A stretch of 64,000 nt of DNA from positions 1-64,000 of the forward strand of contig JAHJVE010000001.1 of the NCBI GenBank assembly GCA_018828385.1, given 5' to 3'. The position numbers and the translations under genes were made by a program. The DNA comes from Gammaproteobacteria bacterium. Lineage in GTDB: Bacteria > Pseudomonadota > Gammaproteobacteria > Burkholderiales > Rhodocyclaceae. The notes below the pieces were generated by a model, which saw nothing but the letters and a program-made list of their open reading frames with translations, made no database searches and was not told the origin of the DNA. Below, piece after piece: positions 1-8,255 of this stretch (its first letter is position 1; the number at the start of each line of letters is the position of its first letter).

Positions 1-45
1 CCTTTCACGGCGGTAACCGGGGTTCGAATCCCCGTGGGGACGCCA
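1..45 (+). tRNA. tRNA-Glu(UUC), 3' part only
   Basis: The window opens inside the anticodon arm. The anticodon loop CTTTCAC lies at 2-8 with anticodon TTC at 4-6. It is followed by a T arm with GGTTCGAATCC and the end GGGGACG plus an encoded CCA at 43-45. The 5' half lies outside the window. It forms a tandem with the next tRNA 17 bases downstream, probably one transcript. Confidence 0.9.
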
Positions 46-62
46 AGGTTTTGGTAGTAAAT

Positions 63-139
63 GGAGTGGTAGTTCAGTTGGTTAGAATACCGGCCTGTCA
101 CGCCGGGGGTCGCGGGTTCGAGTCCCGTCCACTCCGCCA
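63..139 (+). tRNA. tRNA-Asp(GUC)
   Basis: This is a complete 77-nt cloverleaf. Acceptor strand GGAGTGG at 63-69 pairs with CCACTCC near the 3' end. The anticodon GTC is at 97-99, the T loop carries GGTTCGAGTCC, and the CCA at 137-139 is encoded. A rho-independent terminator follows directly. Confidence 0.97.
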
Positions 140-145
140 ACATTC

Positions 146-172
146 AAAAGACCAGCCCAGGCTGGTCTTTTT
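146..172 (+). terminator. rho-independent terminator of the tRNA operon
   Basis: AAAAGACCAGC at 146-156 and GCTGGTCTTTT at 161-171 form a perfect 11-bp stem with a CCAG loop, ending in a run of T. It ends the tRNA-Glu/tRNA-Asp transcript. Confidence 0.9.
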
Positions 173-253
173 ACTTTTCTCCTGAAAAGTGGACCTCCCG
201 CAACAGGTATAATCGACGACTTTGTTGACTCGTCAGTGCCAGGAGCCCCATTC

Positions 254-1666
254 ATGCAGCACCGTAGCGTCCTGTCGCCTGTCCGCCGTGTTTTTGCCGC
301 ATTTTTTGGCGCAGCCCTGTTGACGCTTTCCGCTTCTTCGCTGGCCGAAGACCAGGACGGTACGAGCTTCCCCTCGCTGAGCATGCCGTCATTGGCCGAA
401 CCGGGCCTCGTTGCCGATGACGTGCTGACAGTCCACGAAATACATTTGGCGCCGCAATTGCCGGGCACCATCGACCTTACTGTCAGCTCGACCAATCTGT
501 GGGAGCGGATCCGCAACGGGTTCGCGATGACCGACCTCAACGACGATCTGGTCCTCTATTACCAGCAGTGGTACCAGAATCGTCCCGACGCGCTGCGTCG
601 CATGGTCGAGCGTAGCCGCCCCTACCTTTATTACATCGTCGAAGAGCTGGAGGCGCGCGGCATGCCGACAGAACTGGCGCTATTGCCGATGGTGGAAAGC
701 GCCTTTAACCCGAACGCCTATTCTTCTGCCCATGCGGCCGGCCTGTGGCAATTCATTCCGGCCACCGGCCGGCGTTTCAATCTCGAACAGAACTGGTGGC
801 ACGACGAGCGGCGCGATGTTGTTTCGTCGACTAATGCGGCGCTTGATTACCTGCAGGCCATCTACGAAATGCATGGCGACTGGCATCTGGCGCTGGCTTC
901 GTACAATTGGGGAGAAGGCTCGGTCAAACGCGCGGTCGACAAGAACGAGTCACGCGGCCTGCCGACTGACTATCCCAATTTGAAGATGCCGAACGAAACC
1001 CGGCATTACGTACCCAAACTGCAGGCACTCAAGAACATTCTCGGCAACCCGGAGCTGCTTGCCCATCTCGATCTGCCGGCGATTCCCAACGAACCGTATT
1101 TTGCAACGCTGGAAACGCGGCGGCCGATGGACATCAAGACGGCGGCCCGTCTGGCCAACATGACGCTGGAGGAGTTTCGGCGCCTCAACCCGTCGCATAA
1201 CCGCCCTGTCATCAAGGCGGAGACGCCGGTTATCGTTCCGGCCGACAAGCTGGATGCTTTCCGCCGTAACCTGCAGAACACGCAGGCACCGTTGACGCAA
1301 TGGCAGGCCTACACGCTGAAGAAGACCGAGCGTCTGGACCGGATCGCGGCCACCTTCGATACCACGGTGGGCGAACTGGCCCGCGCCAACGGTCTTTCTG
1401 AGCGAGCCCGCCTCGGTGCCGGTTCGACCCTGCTCGTCCCGGGTAGCGGCAACATGATCAGTCTGAACAATCTGCTCAACACCTCGGCACCGCGCCTCAT
1501 CGTGCAGTCAGAGCGCACCGAGCGCTGCGGCAAGGGCAAGCGGGCAAAAAAATGCGCGAAAGCCACTTCAACAAGCAGAGTCAAGCGAAGCACGAGGAGC
1601 AAATCAGCGGTCAAGTCTTCGGGCAAAACCAGCCGCGCCAAAGCAACGAAAGGCAAGCGCCGCTGA
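254..1666 (+). CDS. mltD: membrane-bound lytic murein transglycosylase D
   Basis: Cleaves the glycan strands of peptidoglycan at the periplasmic side. The 470-aa protein starts at the ATG behind AGGAG (241-245); an upstream GTG would only add six residues. It has a hydrophobic export signal (about residues 10-32) and an SLT domain (about 95-240) with the catalytic Glu near residue 148 in VESAFNP, followed by AGLWQFIPATG and ASYNWGEG. One LysM-type glycan-binding repeat lies at about 353-396. The last 45 residues are a Lys/Arg/Ser-rich tail, unusual for MltD and perhaps a wall-contact region. It converges on yejF with one base between the stop codons. Confidence 0.93.
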   Translation: MQHRSVLSPVRRVFAAFFGAALLTLSASSLAEDQDGTSFPSLSMPSLAEPGLVADDVLTVHEIHLAPQLPGTIDLTVSSTNLWERIRNGFAMTDLNDDLVLYYQQWYQNRPDALRRMVERSRPYLYYIVEELEARGMPTELALLPMVESAFNPNAYSSAHAAGLWQFIPATGRRFNLEQNWWHDERRDVVSSTNAALDYLQAIYEMHGDWHLALASYNWGEGSVKRAVDKNESRGLPTDYPNLKMPNETRHYVPKLQALKNILGNPELLAHLDLPAIPNEPYFATLETRRPMDIKTAARLANMTLEEFRRLNPSHNRPVIKAETPVIVPADKLDAFRRNLQNTQAPLTQWQAYTLKKTERLDRIAATFDTTVGELARANGLSERARLGAGSTLLVPGSGNMISLNNLLNTSAPRLIVQSERTERCGKGKRAKKCAKATSTSRVKRSTRSKSAVKSSGKTSRAKATKGKRR

Positions 1667-1667
1667 T

Positions 1668-3644
1668 TCAGCCGACCAGATGGCAGCTGACGGTATGCGT
1701 TCCCGAAACACCGGTAACGGTCGGATAGTTCAGCCGGCAGACGTCCATCGCCTGCGGACAACGCGGATGGAAGTGGCAACCGCTTGGCGGATTGGCCGGT
1801 GACGGGGTTTCGCCGGGGAGCCGGATAACCTCGGCGTGACCATCCAGATGCGGTGCCGGAACCGCCGACAGCAAGGCTTGCGTGTAGGGATGCCGCGGCA
1901 AACGCAAGATTTCTTCTGCCCTGCCCTGCTCGACGATGCGGCCGAGATACATGACGGCGACGTCGTGGGCCAGGTATTCGACAACAGCGAAGTTGTGGGT
2001 GATGAACAGGTAGGCGACACCGAGTTCGGCCTGCAGTTTCTTGAGCAGATTGAGGATTTGCGCCTGCACTGAAACGTCGAGCGCTGAGGTCGGTTCGTCG
2101 CAGATGAGCAATTCCGGCTGCACGGCGAGGGCGCGGGCAATGGCGATGCGCTGGCGCTGGCCGCCGGAAAATTCGTGCGGATAGCGGTCGATGGCTTCGC
2201 TTGCCAGGCCAACCTGCTGGAGCAATGCAGCGACCGCCGCCGCCCGCGCCGTGGAATCGGTCTCGACACCGAGCGCACCCATGCCTTCGGCGATGATTTC
2301 GCCGACGCGCAGACGCGGATTGAGCGAAGCGAACGGGTCCTGGAAAATCATTTGCATGTGCCGGCGTGCGTCGCGCAGGCGCCGGCCCTTGAGACCGACC
2401 AGTTCGCTGCCACCGAGCTTGACGCTGCCGGCCGTCGGCTGGATCAACTGGAGCAGCGCCTTGCCGACGGTCGTCTTGCCGCAGCCGGACTCGCCGACCA
2501 GAGCCAGCGTTCGTCCGGCGGAAATGGCCAGCGAAACGCCGTCGACGGCGCGGACGTGGCCAACGGTGCGCTGCAGGAAGCCTTTGCGGATCGGGAAATG
2601 GACCTTGAGGTCGCCGACTTGCAGGAAGGCTTTGCCGGGATCGATGTCGAGTTCGGTGACGGCGTGGCGCGTTGCCGACTCTTCGGCGGCTTCGCCTTGC
2701 CAGTGGCAGCGGACGGTGTGGCCGTTGGCAACCTCGCGCCACGGCGGAGAAACCTCGCGGCAAACCGCCATGACGTGAGCGCAGCGGTCGGCGAAGCGGC
2801 AGCCGCTGGGCATGGCGGCGAGCGATGGCACCTGGCCGGGGATGGTGGTCAGTTTCAGGCCGCGCCGCGAGATTTCCGGCAGCGCTTCGAACAAGGCTTG
2901 CGTGTAGGGATGGCGCGGCTGGGTGAAGAACTCCTCGCGGCTCGCCACTTCGACCAATTCGCCGGCGTACATGACGCCGATGCGGTGGGCCATGCGGGCG
3001 ACGACGCCGAGGTCGTGGGTGATGAGCAGCATGCCCATGCCACGGTCGACCTGAATTTTGGCCAATAAATCGAGAATCTGGGCCTGGACGGTGACGTCGA
3101 GGGCGGTGGTCGGCTCGTCGGCGATGAGCAGTTCGGGCTCGCCGGCCAGGGCGATGGCGATCATGACGCGCTGCTTCATGCCGCCGGAAAGCTGGAAGGG
3201 GTATTCGGTCAGGCGGCGTTCGGGGTCGGCGATGCCGACCTGGCGCAACAGGTCGACCATGCGTTCGGTCGCTGCATTGCCGCGCAGGTTCAGGTGGCGC
3301 TCAAGCACTTCGCCGATCTGGCGGCCGACGGTGAGCACCGGGTTGAGGCTGGTCGCCGGCTCCTGGAAGATCATCGCCATGCGGCCGCCGCGGTAAGCCC
3401 GCATGTCGGCTTCGGAGAGGCTCAACAATGGCTCGCCTTCGAGGGCAACGCGGCCTTCGAGAATGCGGCCGGCAGCGGGCAGCAGGCGCATGATGCCCTG
3501 CGCCGTGGCCGACTTGCCACAGCCAGATTCGCCGAGCAGGGCGAAAGTTTCACCCTTATCAATCGAGAAGGAAATGCCATCGACCGCAGCCAGTGTTTTC
3601 TTGCCAGCGGTGAAACCAAGGCGGAGGTTGTCGACCTTCAACAT
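1668..3644 (-). CDS. yejF: oligopeptide-type ABC transporter, duplicated ATP-binding protein (YejF-like)
   Basis: The 658-aa protein has two complete ABC modules in tandem. The first has Walker A GESGCGKSATAQ (about residue 38) and signature LSGGMKQRV; the second has GESGCGKTTVGK (about 383) and signature FSGGQRQRIAIARAL. Each module ends in the oligopeptide/dipeptide C-terminal region with its Cys cluster (CRFADRCAHVMAVC and CHFHPRCPQAMDVC). It should energise the two permeases encoded immediately upstream in the same operon. Its start codon abuts the yejE stop, so translation is probably coupled. In E. coli YejABEF takes up microcin C-like peptides; the substrate here is not known. Confidence 0.9.
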   Translation of the reverse strand: MLKVDNLRLGFTAGKKTLAAVDGISFSIDKGETFALLGESGCGKSATAQGIMRLLPAAGRILEGRVALEGEPLLSLSEADMRAYRGGRMAMIFQEPATSLNPVLTVGRQIGEVLERHLNLRGNAATERMVDLLRQVGIADPERRLTEYPFQLSGGMKQRVMIAIALAGEPELLIADEPTTALDVTVQAQILDLLAKIQVDRGMGMLLITHDLGVVARMAHRIGVMYAGELVEVASREEFFTQPRHPYTQALFEALPEISRRGLKLTTIPGQVPSLAAMPSGCRFADRCAHVMAVCREVSPPWREVANGHTVRCHWQGEAAEESATRHAVTELDIDPGKAFLQVGDLKVHFPIRKGFLQRTVGHVRAVDGVSLAISAGRTLALVGESGCGKTTVGKALLQLIQPTAGSVKLGGSELVGLKGRRLRDARRHMQMIFQDPFASLNPRLRVGEIIAEGMGALGVETDSTARAAAVAALLQQVGLASEAIDRYPHEFSGGQRQRIAIARALAVQPELLICDEPTSALDVSVQAQILNLLKKLQAELGVAYLFITHNFAVVEYLAHDVAVMYLGRIVEQGRAEEILRLPRHPYTQALLSAVPAPHLDGHAEVIRLPGETPSPANPPSGCHFHPRCPQAMDVCRLNYPTVTGVSGTHTVSCHLVG

Positions 3645-5027
3645 TTACGCAGCCCTCGGGTCGAATGCGTCGCGCACGGCGTCGGCGAACAGGTTGGCGG
3701 CGAGGACGAGGATGAACATGGCGGAAAAGGCGGCGACCAGCGACCACCAGACGACCGGCTCGCGGCCGAGTTCCATGCGGGCGTTGTTGATCATGGTGCC
3801 GAAGCTGGTCATCGTCGGATCGACGCCGATGCCGACGTAGGAGAGCACGGCTTCGGCCAGCACAAGCCCGGAGAAGTCCATGACCAGCGCGATGATGACG
3901 ATGTGCATGAGGTTGGGCAGGATGTGGCGGACGATGATGCGCCAGCTCGACACGCCGAAGGCCTGCGCCGCCTGGATGTATTCGAGTTCGCGCAGCTTGA
4001 GCGTTTCGCCGCGAAGCAGACGGCACAGCCCCGTCCAGCTCGTGATGCCGAGGATGAAGCAGAGGGCGAGCAGGCGCAGGTCAGCGCGCTCGGCGGCGGT
4101 CGAGAACCATTGCGGATTTGTGTCGATGACGACCTGCATCATGAGCACGGCGGCAGCGATGAGCAGGACGCCGGGAATCGAGTTCAACACGGTGTAGATG
4201 TACTGGATCAGGTCATCGACCCAGCCACGGAAATAGCCGGCGACGATGCCGAGCAACACCGCCATGGGGAGCATGACGAGCGTCGTGACGAGGCCGATGA
4301 TGAGCCCGGTGCGCACGCTTTTGAGGATTTGATAGAGCACGTCCTGGCCGACCTTGTCGGTGCCGAAGACGTGGTAGTAGCCGGATAGCCAGAACAACGG
4401 AACGGCAAAAACCAGGATGAGCAGCAGCGTGAGCAGCACGGCATCCCAGGCGAAAGCCGCTTCGCGCAATTTCAATTTTGGGCTTTTTTTCCGGTTGACC
4501 GTAGCAACCGCAGCAAACACGCCCAGCCAGCCGATAAAGGCCAGCACACCGGCCTTGAAGGCCGTGAAAGCGGCATCCTCGGCGACTTCATCCTCGCGCT
4601 CGCCGAGATGCTTGCCGCCGTGCTTGAGGCGCGGGTAGTCGCGCACCGTTCCCTGCCCCGGCAGGTCGATGGTTTCCTTGGCGTAGAGGCGCGTGGCGAA
4701 CGGCGCCGAATAGGTTTTTTCGTTGCGCGAACGCAGCGGCGCGGCGAGCGCATCAAGGACCGATAACACCTCGATTGCGTAAACCGCCTTCTGCCCTGGC
4801 TTGCTTTCGAGCTGTGCCCGGTAATGCAGCGAATCGAGCAGGCCGATCAGGATGAAGGCGAGCAGCACCGTCGCCGAAGCCATGCCGACCCGATTGGCCC
4901 CGACCCGGCGCCAGGCGGCGAGTAGCGGCGGGGTCTTGGCGATCAACACGCCGACACCGACGCCAGCCGCGACGAGCAACCAGATCAGGATATCCGACCA
5001 CAGCACGACGACCTGGAAGCCCATCAT
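3645..5027 (-). CDS. yejE: ABC transporter permease, enlarged YejE-like
   Basis: Inner-membrane permease of the peptide ABC transporter. The C-terminal half (about 210-460) is a standard binding-protein-dependent permease with the EAA-type loop (LRELEYIQAAQAFG). At 460 aa it is clearly longer than E. coli YejE. The extra length is an N-terminal membrane region plus a periplasmic segment (about 65-150). A cytoplasmic stretch at about 175-187 (ATVNRKKSPKLKL) is encoded by a copy of the dispersed 37-bp repeat (4471-4507, opposite strand). The first four bases overlap the end of yejB. Confidence 0.88.
   Translation of the reverse strand: MMGFQVVVLWSDILIWLLVAAGVGVGVLIAKTPPLLAAWRRVGANRVGMASATVLLAFILIGLLDSLHYRAQLESKPGQKAVYAIEVLSVLDALAAPLRSRNEKTYSAPFATRLYAKETIDLPGQGTVRDYPRLKHGGKHLGEREDEVAEDAAFTAFKAGVLAFIGWLGVFAAVATVNRKKSPKLKLREAAFAWDAVLLTLLLILVFAVPLFWLSGYYHVFGTDKVGQDVLYQILKSVRTGLIIGLVTTLVMLPMAVLLGIVAGYFRGWVDDLIQYIYTVLNSIPGVLLIAAAVLMMQVVIDTNPQWFSTAAERADLRLLALCFILGITSWTGLCRLLRGETLKLRELEYIQAAQAFGVSSWRIIVRHILPNLMHIVIIALVMDFSGLVLAEAVLSYVGIGVDPTMTSFGTMINNARMELGREPVVWWSLVAAFSAMFILVLAANLFADAVRDAFDPRAA
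4471..4507 (+). repeat. dispersed 37-bp repeat, copy A (inside yejE)
   Basis: The core CCGGTTGACCGTAGCAA ends at 4507 and is preceded by T7 and by AATTTTGGG. It matches the other copies without gaps. It lies antisense to yejE and is read there as a basic linker. Confidence 0.85.
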
Positions 5028-6001
5028 TCGAAGCGTATCCGCGGATCGACCAGCGTGTAGGAAATGTCGGTCAGGATCAGGCCGACGATGTAGAGCACCG
5101 AGCCGATGAAAACCATCGAGCGCACCACCGAGAAATCCTGCGCGTTGATCGCATCGATGGTGTAGCTGCCCAGGCCGGGGATGCCGAAGAAGGATTCAGT
5201 GAGCAGCGAGCCCATGAAGAGCATGGGGATGACGACCACGACGCCGGTCAGGATGGGAATCAGCGCATTGCGCAGAATGTGGCGGAAAAAGACCAGCGTT
5301 TCCGGCAGGCCCTTGGCGCGGGCGGTGCGCACGTAATCCTTGCTGACCTCTTCGAGGAAGATCGTCCGGTACCAGCGCGTCGAGGAACCGATGCCCGACA
5401 CCACGCCGATCAGCACCGGCAAAATCAGAAACCGCCACGCCTCCAGCCCGTCACCAAAGCCGGAAATCGGCACCAGCCGCCACACCTTGCTGATCAAATA
5501 CTGGCCGCCGATGATGTAAAACAAGCCGGAAATCGACATCGCTGCCACGCACAGCACGACGCCCCAGAAATCGAAGGCGGTGGCGCGGAAGAAGGCCAGC
5601 GTCAGGGCGAAGGTGATGGTCACGAACAGGCCGAGAATGAAAGTCGGCAGCGCGATGGCCAGCGAGGGCAGCATCCGGTTGCCGATTTCGCGGGCAATAT
5701 CGCGGCCATCCTCGGCCCGGCCAAAATCGCCGACGAACATGCGCGCCGATTTCTCGAAGAAGATCGTCTCCGTCACGGTCGACAGGCCATTTGCCCCGGA
5801 ATTGAACATCAGCGGCTTGTCATAACCACGCTCGACCTTCCACTTTTCAATCGCCTCCGGCGTCACCCGCTTGACGCCAAGCTGCATGCGCGCCATGTCG
5901 TCCGGCGTATTGACGACGAAGAACAGCGCGAAAGTCACGAGGTTCACCCCGATCAGGATGGGCAGCGCGTACAGCAGGCGGCGGACGATGTAGGCAAGCA
6001 T
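5024..6001 (-). CDS. yejB: ABC transporter permease (YejB-like)
   Basis: First gene of the yejBEF-type operon; 325-aa inner-membrane permease. The N-terminal MLAYIVRRLLYALPILIGVN is typical of DppB/OppB/YejB permeases, and the EAA loop is seen near DYVRTARAKGLPE. It overlaps yejE by four bases (ATGA). No substrate-binding protein gene (yejA) is adjacent; the gene upstream is a divergent Na/Pi cotransporter. Confidence 0.9.
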   Translation of the reverse strand: MLAYIVRRLLYALPILIGVNLVTFALFFVVNTPDDMARMQLGVKRVTPEAIEKWKVERGYDKPLMFNSGANGLSTVTETIFFEKSARMFVGDFGRAEDGRDIAREIGNRMLPSLAIALPTFILGLFVTITFALTLAFFRATAFDFWGVVLCVAAMSISGLFYIIGGQYLISKVWRLVPISGFGDGLEAWRFLILPVLIGVVSGIGSSTRWYRTIFLEEVSKDYVRTARAKGLPETLVFFRHILRNALIPILTGVVVVIPMLFMGSLLTESFFGIPGLGSYTIDAINAQDFSVVRSMVFIGSVLYIVGLILTDISYTLVDPRIRFE

Positions 6002-6152
6002 TGGCCCGATTATGCCAAGAGCCGGGGGACTTGTCCCTGCCGCACCGGCACCGGCGAGGAAATGCGGCCGAGCCGACCTCCCGCCAGCGGGCGATATGGC
6101 ATCATCCGGTCATGAAATTCCAACAGTCGATTCCCGCCAACGGAGCGGCAGC

Positions 6153-7736
6153 ATGAGCGGCTGGGCGCTGCTCGGTGGCCTGGCCGGCGGCGTCGGCCTC
6201 TTCCTGCTCGGCATGGGGATGATGACCGATGGCCTGAAACTCGCCGCCGGGCCGGCCCTCGAACGCGTCCTTGCCGAATCGACGAAAACCCGCTGGCGCG
6301 GCCTCACCTCCGGCATCATGGTGACGGCGCTGGTCCAATCGTCGAGCGCCGTGACGGTCGCCACCATCGGGTTCATCAATGCCGGCCTGCTCAACCTGTC
6401 GCAGGCGCTGTGGGTGCTGTTCGGCGCCAATGTCGGCACCACCATGACCGGCTGGCTGGTGGCACTGGTCGGCCTCAAATTCAAGATCGAGGTGCTCGCC
6501 CTGCCGCTCATCGGTGTCGGCATGATCCTCCGCCTGTCCGGCGCCGGCGCCCGACGCGGCGCACTGGGCACGGCGCTCGCCGGCTTCGGCGTACTCTTCC
6601 TCGGCATCGACATGCTCAAGGAAACCTTCTCCGGCCTGTCCGCCGATTTCACGCTACCGGCCGGCGACGGCATCGGCGACATCACCCTGCAAGTCGGCAT
6701 CGGCCTCCTGCTCACCATCCTCATGCAAAGTTCCAGCGCCTCGCTGGTCATCGCCCTCACCGCCGCCCAGGGCGGCCTGCTCACCACGCAGGGCGCCGCC
6801 GCCGTGGTCATCGGGGCCAACATCGGCACCACCGTAACGGCGCTCATCGCCGCCATCGGCGCCACGCCCAACGCCAAACGGGCCGCCGCCGCCCACATCC
6901 TGTTCAACCTGATCACCGGCCTCGTCGCCCTGCTCCTGCTCCCCTGGCTGATTGGCTTCCTCTCCATGCTGCGCCAGTGGCTTGGCCTGGACGAAGCACC
7001 GGCTGCCAAGCTGGCGCTCTTTCATAGCGTCTTCAACGTGCTCGGGGTCATTCTCATCTGGCCTGTCGCCAGCCGCATGACGCGCTTTCTCGAAGCCCGC
7101 TTCAAGAGCGCCGAGGAAGACGAAGGGCGTCCGCGCCATCTCGACCGGAATGTACTGGCCGTGCCGGCGCTGGCGCTCGACGCACTGGGCCGCGAAGTGC
7201 GTCACCTGGGTGGAATCGCCATCGCGACCGTGCGTGCCGCCATCGAAGCGCCGCAAGGCCTGGCCCTGCCCTATCACAAGGAAGCGGCAGCCAGCCTCAA
7301 CCTGGCCATCGCCGAATTCGTCACCCAGTTACATCGTGTTGGTGCCGGCGACAGCGCCCGCCGTCTGCCGGTCATCCTGCGCCTGGCCCGTTACTACGAG
7401 ACCGCCACCGAACTGGCTGTTGAAGCCTCGGCAGCAACCGGCGAATTCGCCGACCAGTTGCCCGACTCGCCAACAGCCGCCTTCGCCGGGGCAGCCAAGG
7501 CATTGCTCATCATGGCCGAACCGGAGGCAAGCGAAACCGGCGACCTGGAGCCGGCCGTAAACGAAATGGAAGGAGCCTATCAGGCCCTCAAGGCGCATCT
7601 GCTGGCCGCCGGCGCGGCCGGCCAATTGCCGGTAACCGGGATGGATGCCCGGCTGCGCGCCGCCAGCTCGCTACGCCGGGCGCTCGAGCAAACCGCCAAG
7701 GCGGCGCGCTTGCTCAACGAGGTTCAAGCCGACTGA
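6153..7736 (+). CDS. Na/Pi cotransporter family protein (NptA/YjbB-like)
   Basis: Inner-membrane phosphate transporter of the PNaS family, 527 aa. It carries the two inverted QSSS motifs of the family (QSSSAVTVATIGFI about residue 55 and QSSSASLVIALTAA about 190) within about eight hydrophobic segments. A PhoU-like helical domain occupies about 340-527. The ATG at 6153 is preferred because GGAG lies about eight bases upstream and family similarity begins there; an open frame runs back to 6012. It is divergent from yejB. Whether it imports or exports phosphate cannot be told from the sequence. Confidence 0.88.
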   Translation: MSGWALLGGLAGGVGLFLLGMGMMTDGLKLAAGPALERVLAESTKTRWRGLTSGIMVTALVQSSSAVTVATIGFINAGLLNLSQALWVLFGANVGTTMTGWLVALVGLKFKIEVLALPLIGVGMILRLSGAGARRGALGTALAGFGVLFLGIDMLKETFSGLSADFTLPAGDGIGDITLQVGIGLLLTILMQSSSASLVIALTAAQGGLLTTQGAAAVVIGANIGTTVTALIAAIGATPNAKRAAAAHILFNLITGLVALLLLPWLIGFLSMLRQWLGLDEAPAAKLALFHSVFNVLGVILIWPVASRMTRFLEARFKSAEEDEGRPRHLDRNVLAVPALALDALGREVRHLGGIAIATVRAAIEAPQGLALPYHKEAAASLNLAIAEFVTQLHRVGAGDSARRLPVILRLARYYETATELAVEASAATGEFADQLPDSPTAAFAGAAKALLIMAEPEASETGDLEPAVNEMEGAYQALKAHLLAAGAAGQLPVTGMDARLRAASSLRRALEQTAKAARLLNEVQAD

Positions 7737-7751
7737 GTCGCGACCGCCGGG

Positions 7752-7958
7752 CTACTGCGCCTCGCCCTCGTCGTCCGCCCCGCGCAGACGGCGGTCGAGC
7801 CGTTCATCGGGATTGGCGAAGTAGCAATTGAGCGCATCCTTGAGGTTATCGACGGCTTCCGCCTTGGTCAGCCCATCGGTAGTAATGTCCAGCTCGATGC
7901 AGCGGGCGACGAAAACGCCTTCCTCAAGATCAACAGTAAAATTCAGTTTTTCAGCCAT
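7752..7958 (-). CDS. HicB-like (UPF0150 fold) small protein, solitary
   Basis: The 68-aa protein has the beta-strand/helix pattern of the partial RNase H fold of HicB antitoxins (LEEGVFVARCIELDITTDG, then KAEAVDNLKDALNCYF). Full HicB antitoxins also have a DNA-binding tail, which is absent; the end is short and acidic/basic. No HicA-like toxin ORF lies on either side, so a toxin-antitoxin role is doubtful. It sits between the Na/Pi transporter and tRNA-Ser, with no clear ribosome binding site. Confidence 0.65.
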   Translation of the reverse strand: MAEKLNFTVDLEEGVFVARCIELDITTDGLTKAEAVDNLKDALNCYFANPDERLDRRLRGADDEGEAQ

Positions 7959-8108
7959 GAGTCAGATTCTGCAATGGTTTCCGGATGCCAGCGCCATTCG
8001 ACACGGCATGCTTTTTACATTTTTTAATGCTTCAAACCGCCACACAACGGTAAAGTGCGCGACTCTGAATTCAAGCAGGCGTCTTTCGAGAAGTCGAGCA
8101 CAACAAAA

Positions 8109-8128
8109 AAGCGCCCCGAAAGGCGCTT
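8109..8128 (-). terminator. terminator downstream of tRNA-Ser
   Basis: AAGCGCC (8109-8115) and GGCGCTT (8122-8128) form a stem. On the minus strand it is followed by a run of six T, just after the tRNA-Ser 3' end. Confidence 0.85.
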
Positions 8129-8139
8129 GATTTTAGGTG

Positions 8140-8228
<89 letters not shown>

Positions 8229-8255
8229 GCAGCGGCCGGCATAATAGCACAACAG

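Noticed and set aside
1309..2763. 484-codon open frame on the minus strand
   Set aside because: It runs out of frame over the 3' ends of mltD and yejF, is rich in Arg/Pro/Ala as expected of a high-GC shadow frame, and has no family features.
7752..8108. Possible hicAB toxin-antitoxin locus
   Set aside because: Only a HicB-like half without DNA-binding tail is present; no HicA-type double-stranded-RNA-binding ORF is found on either side.
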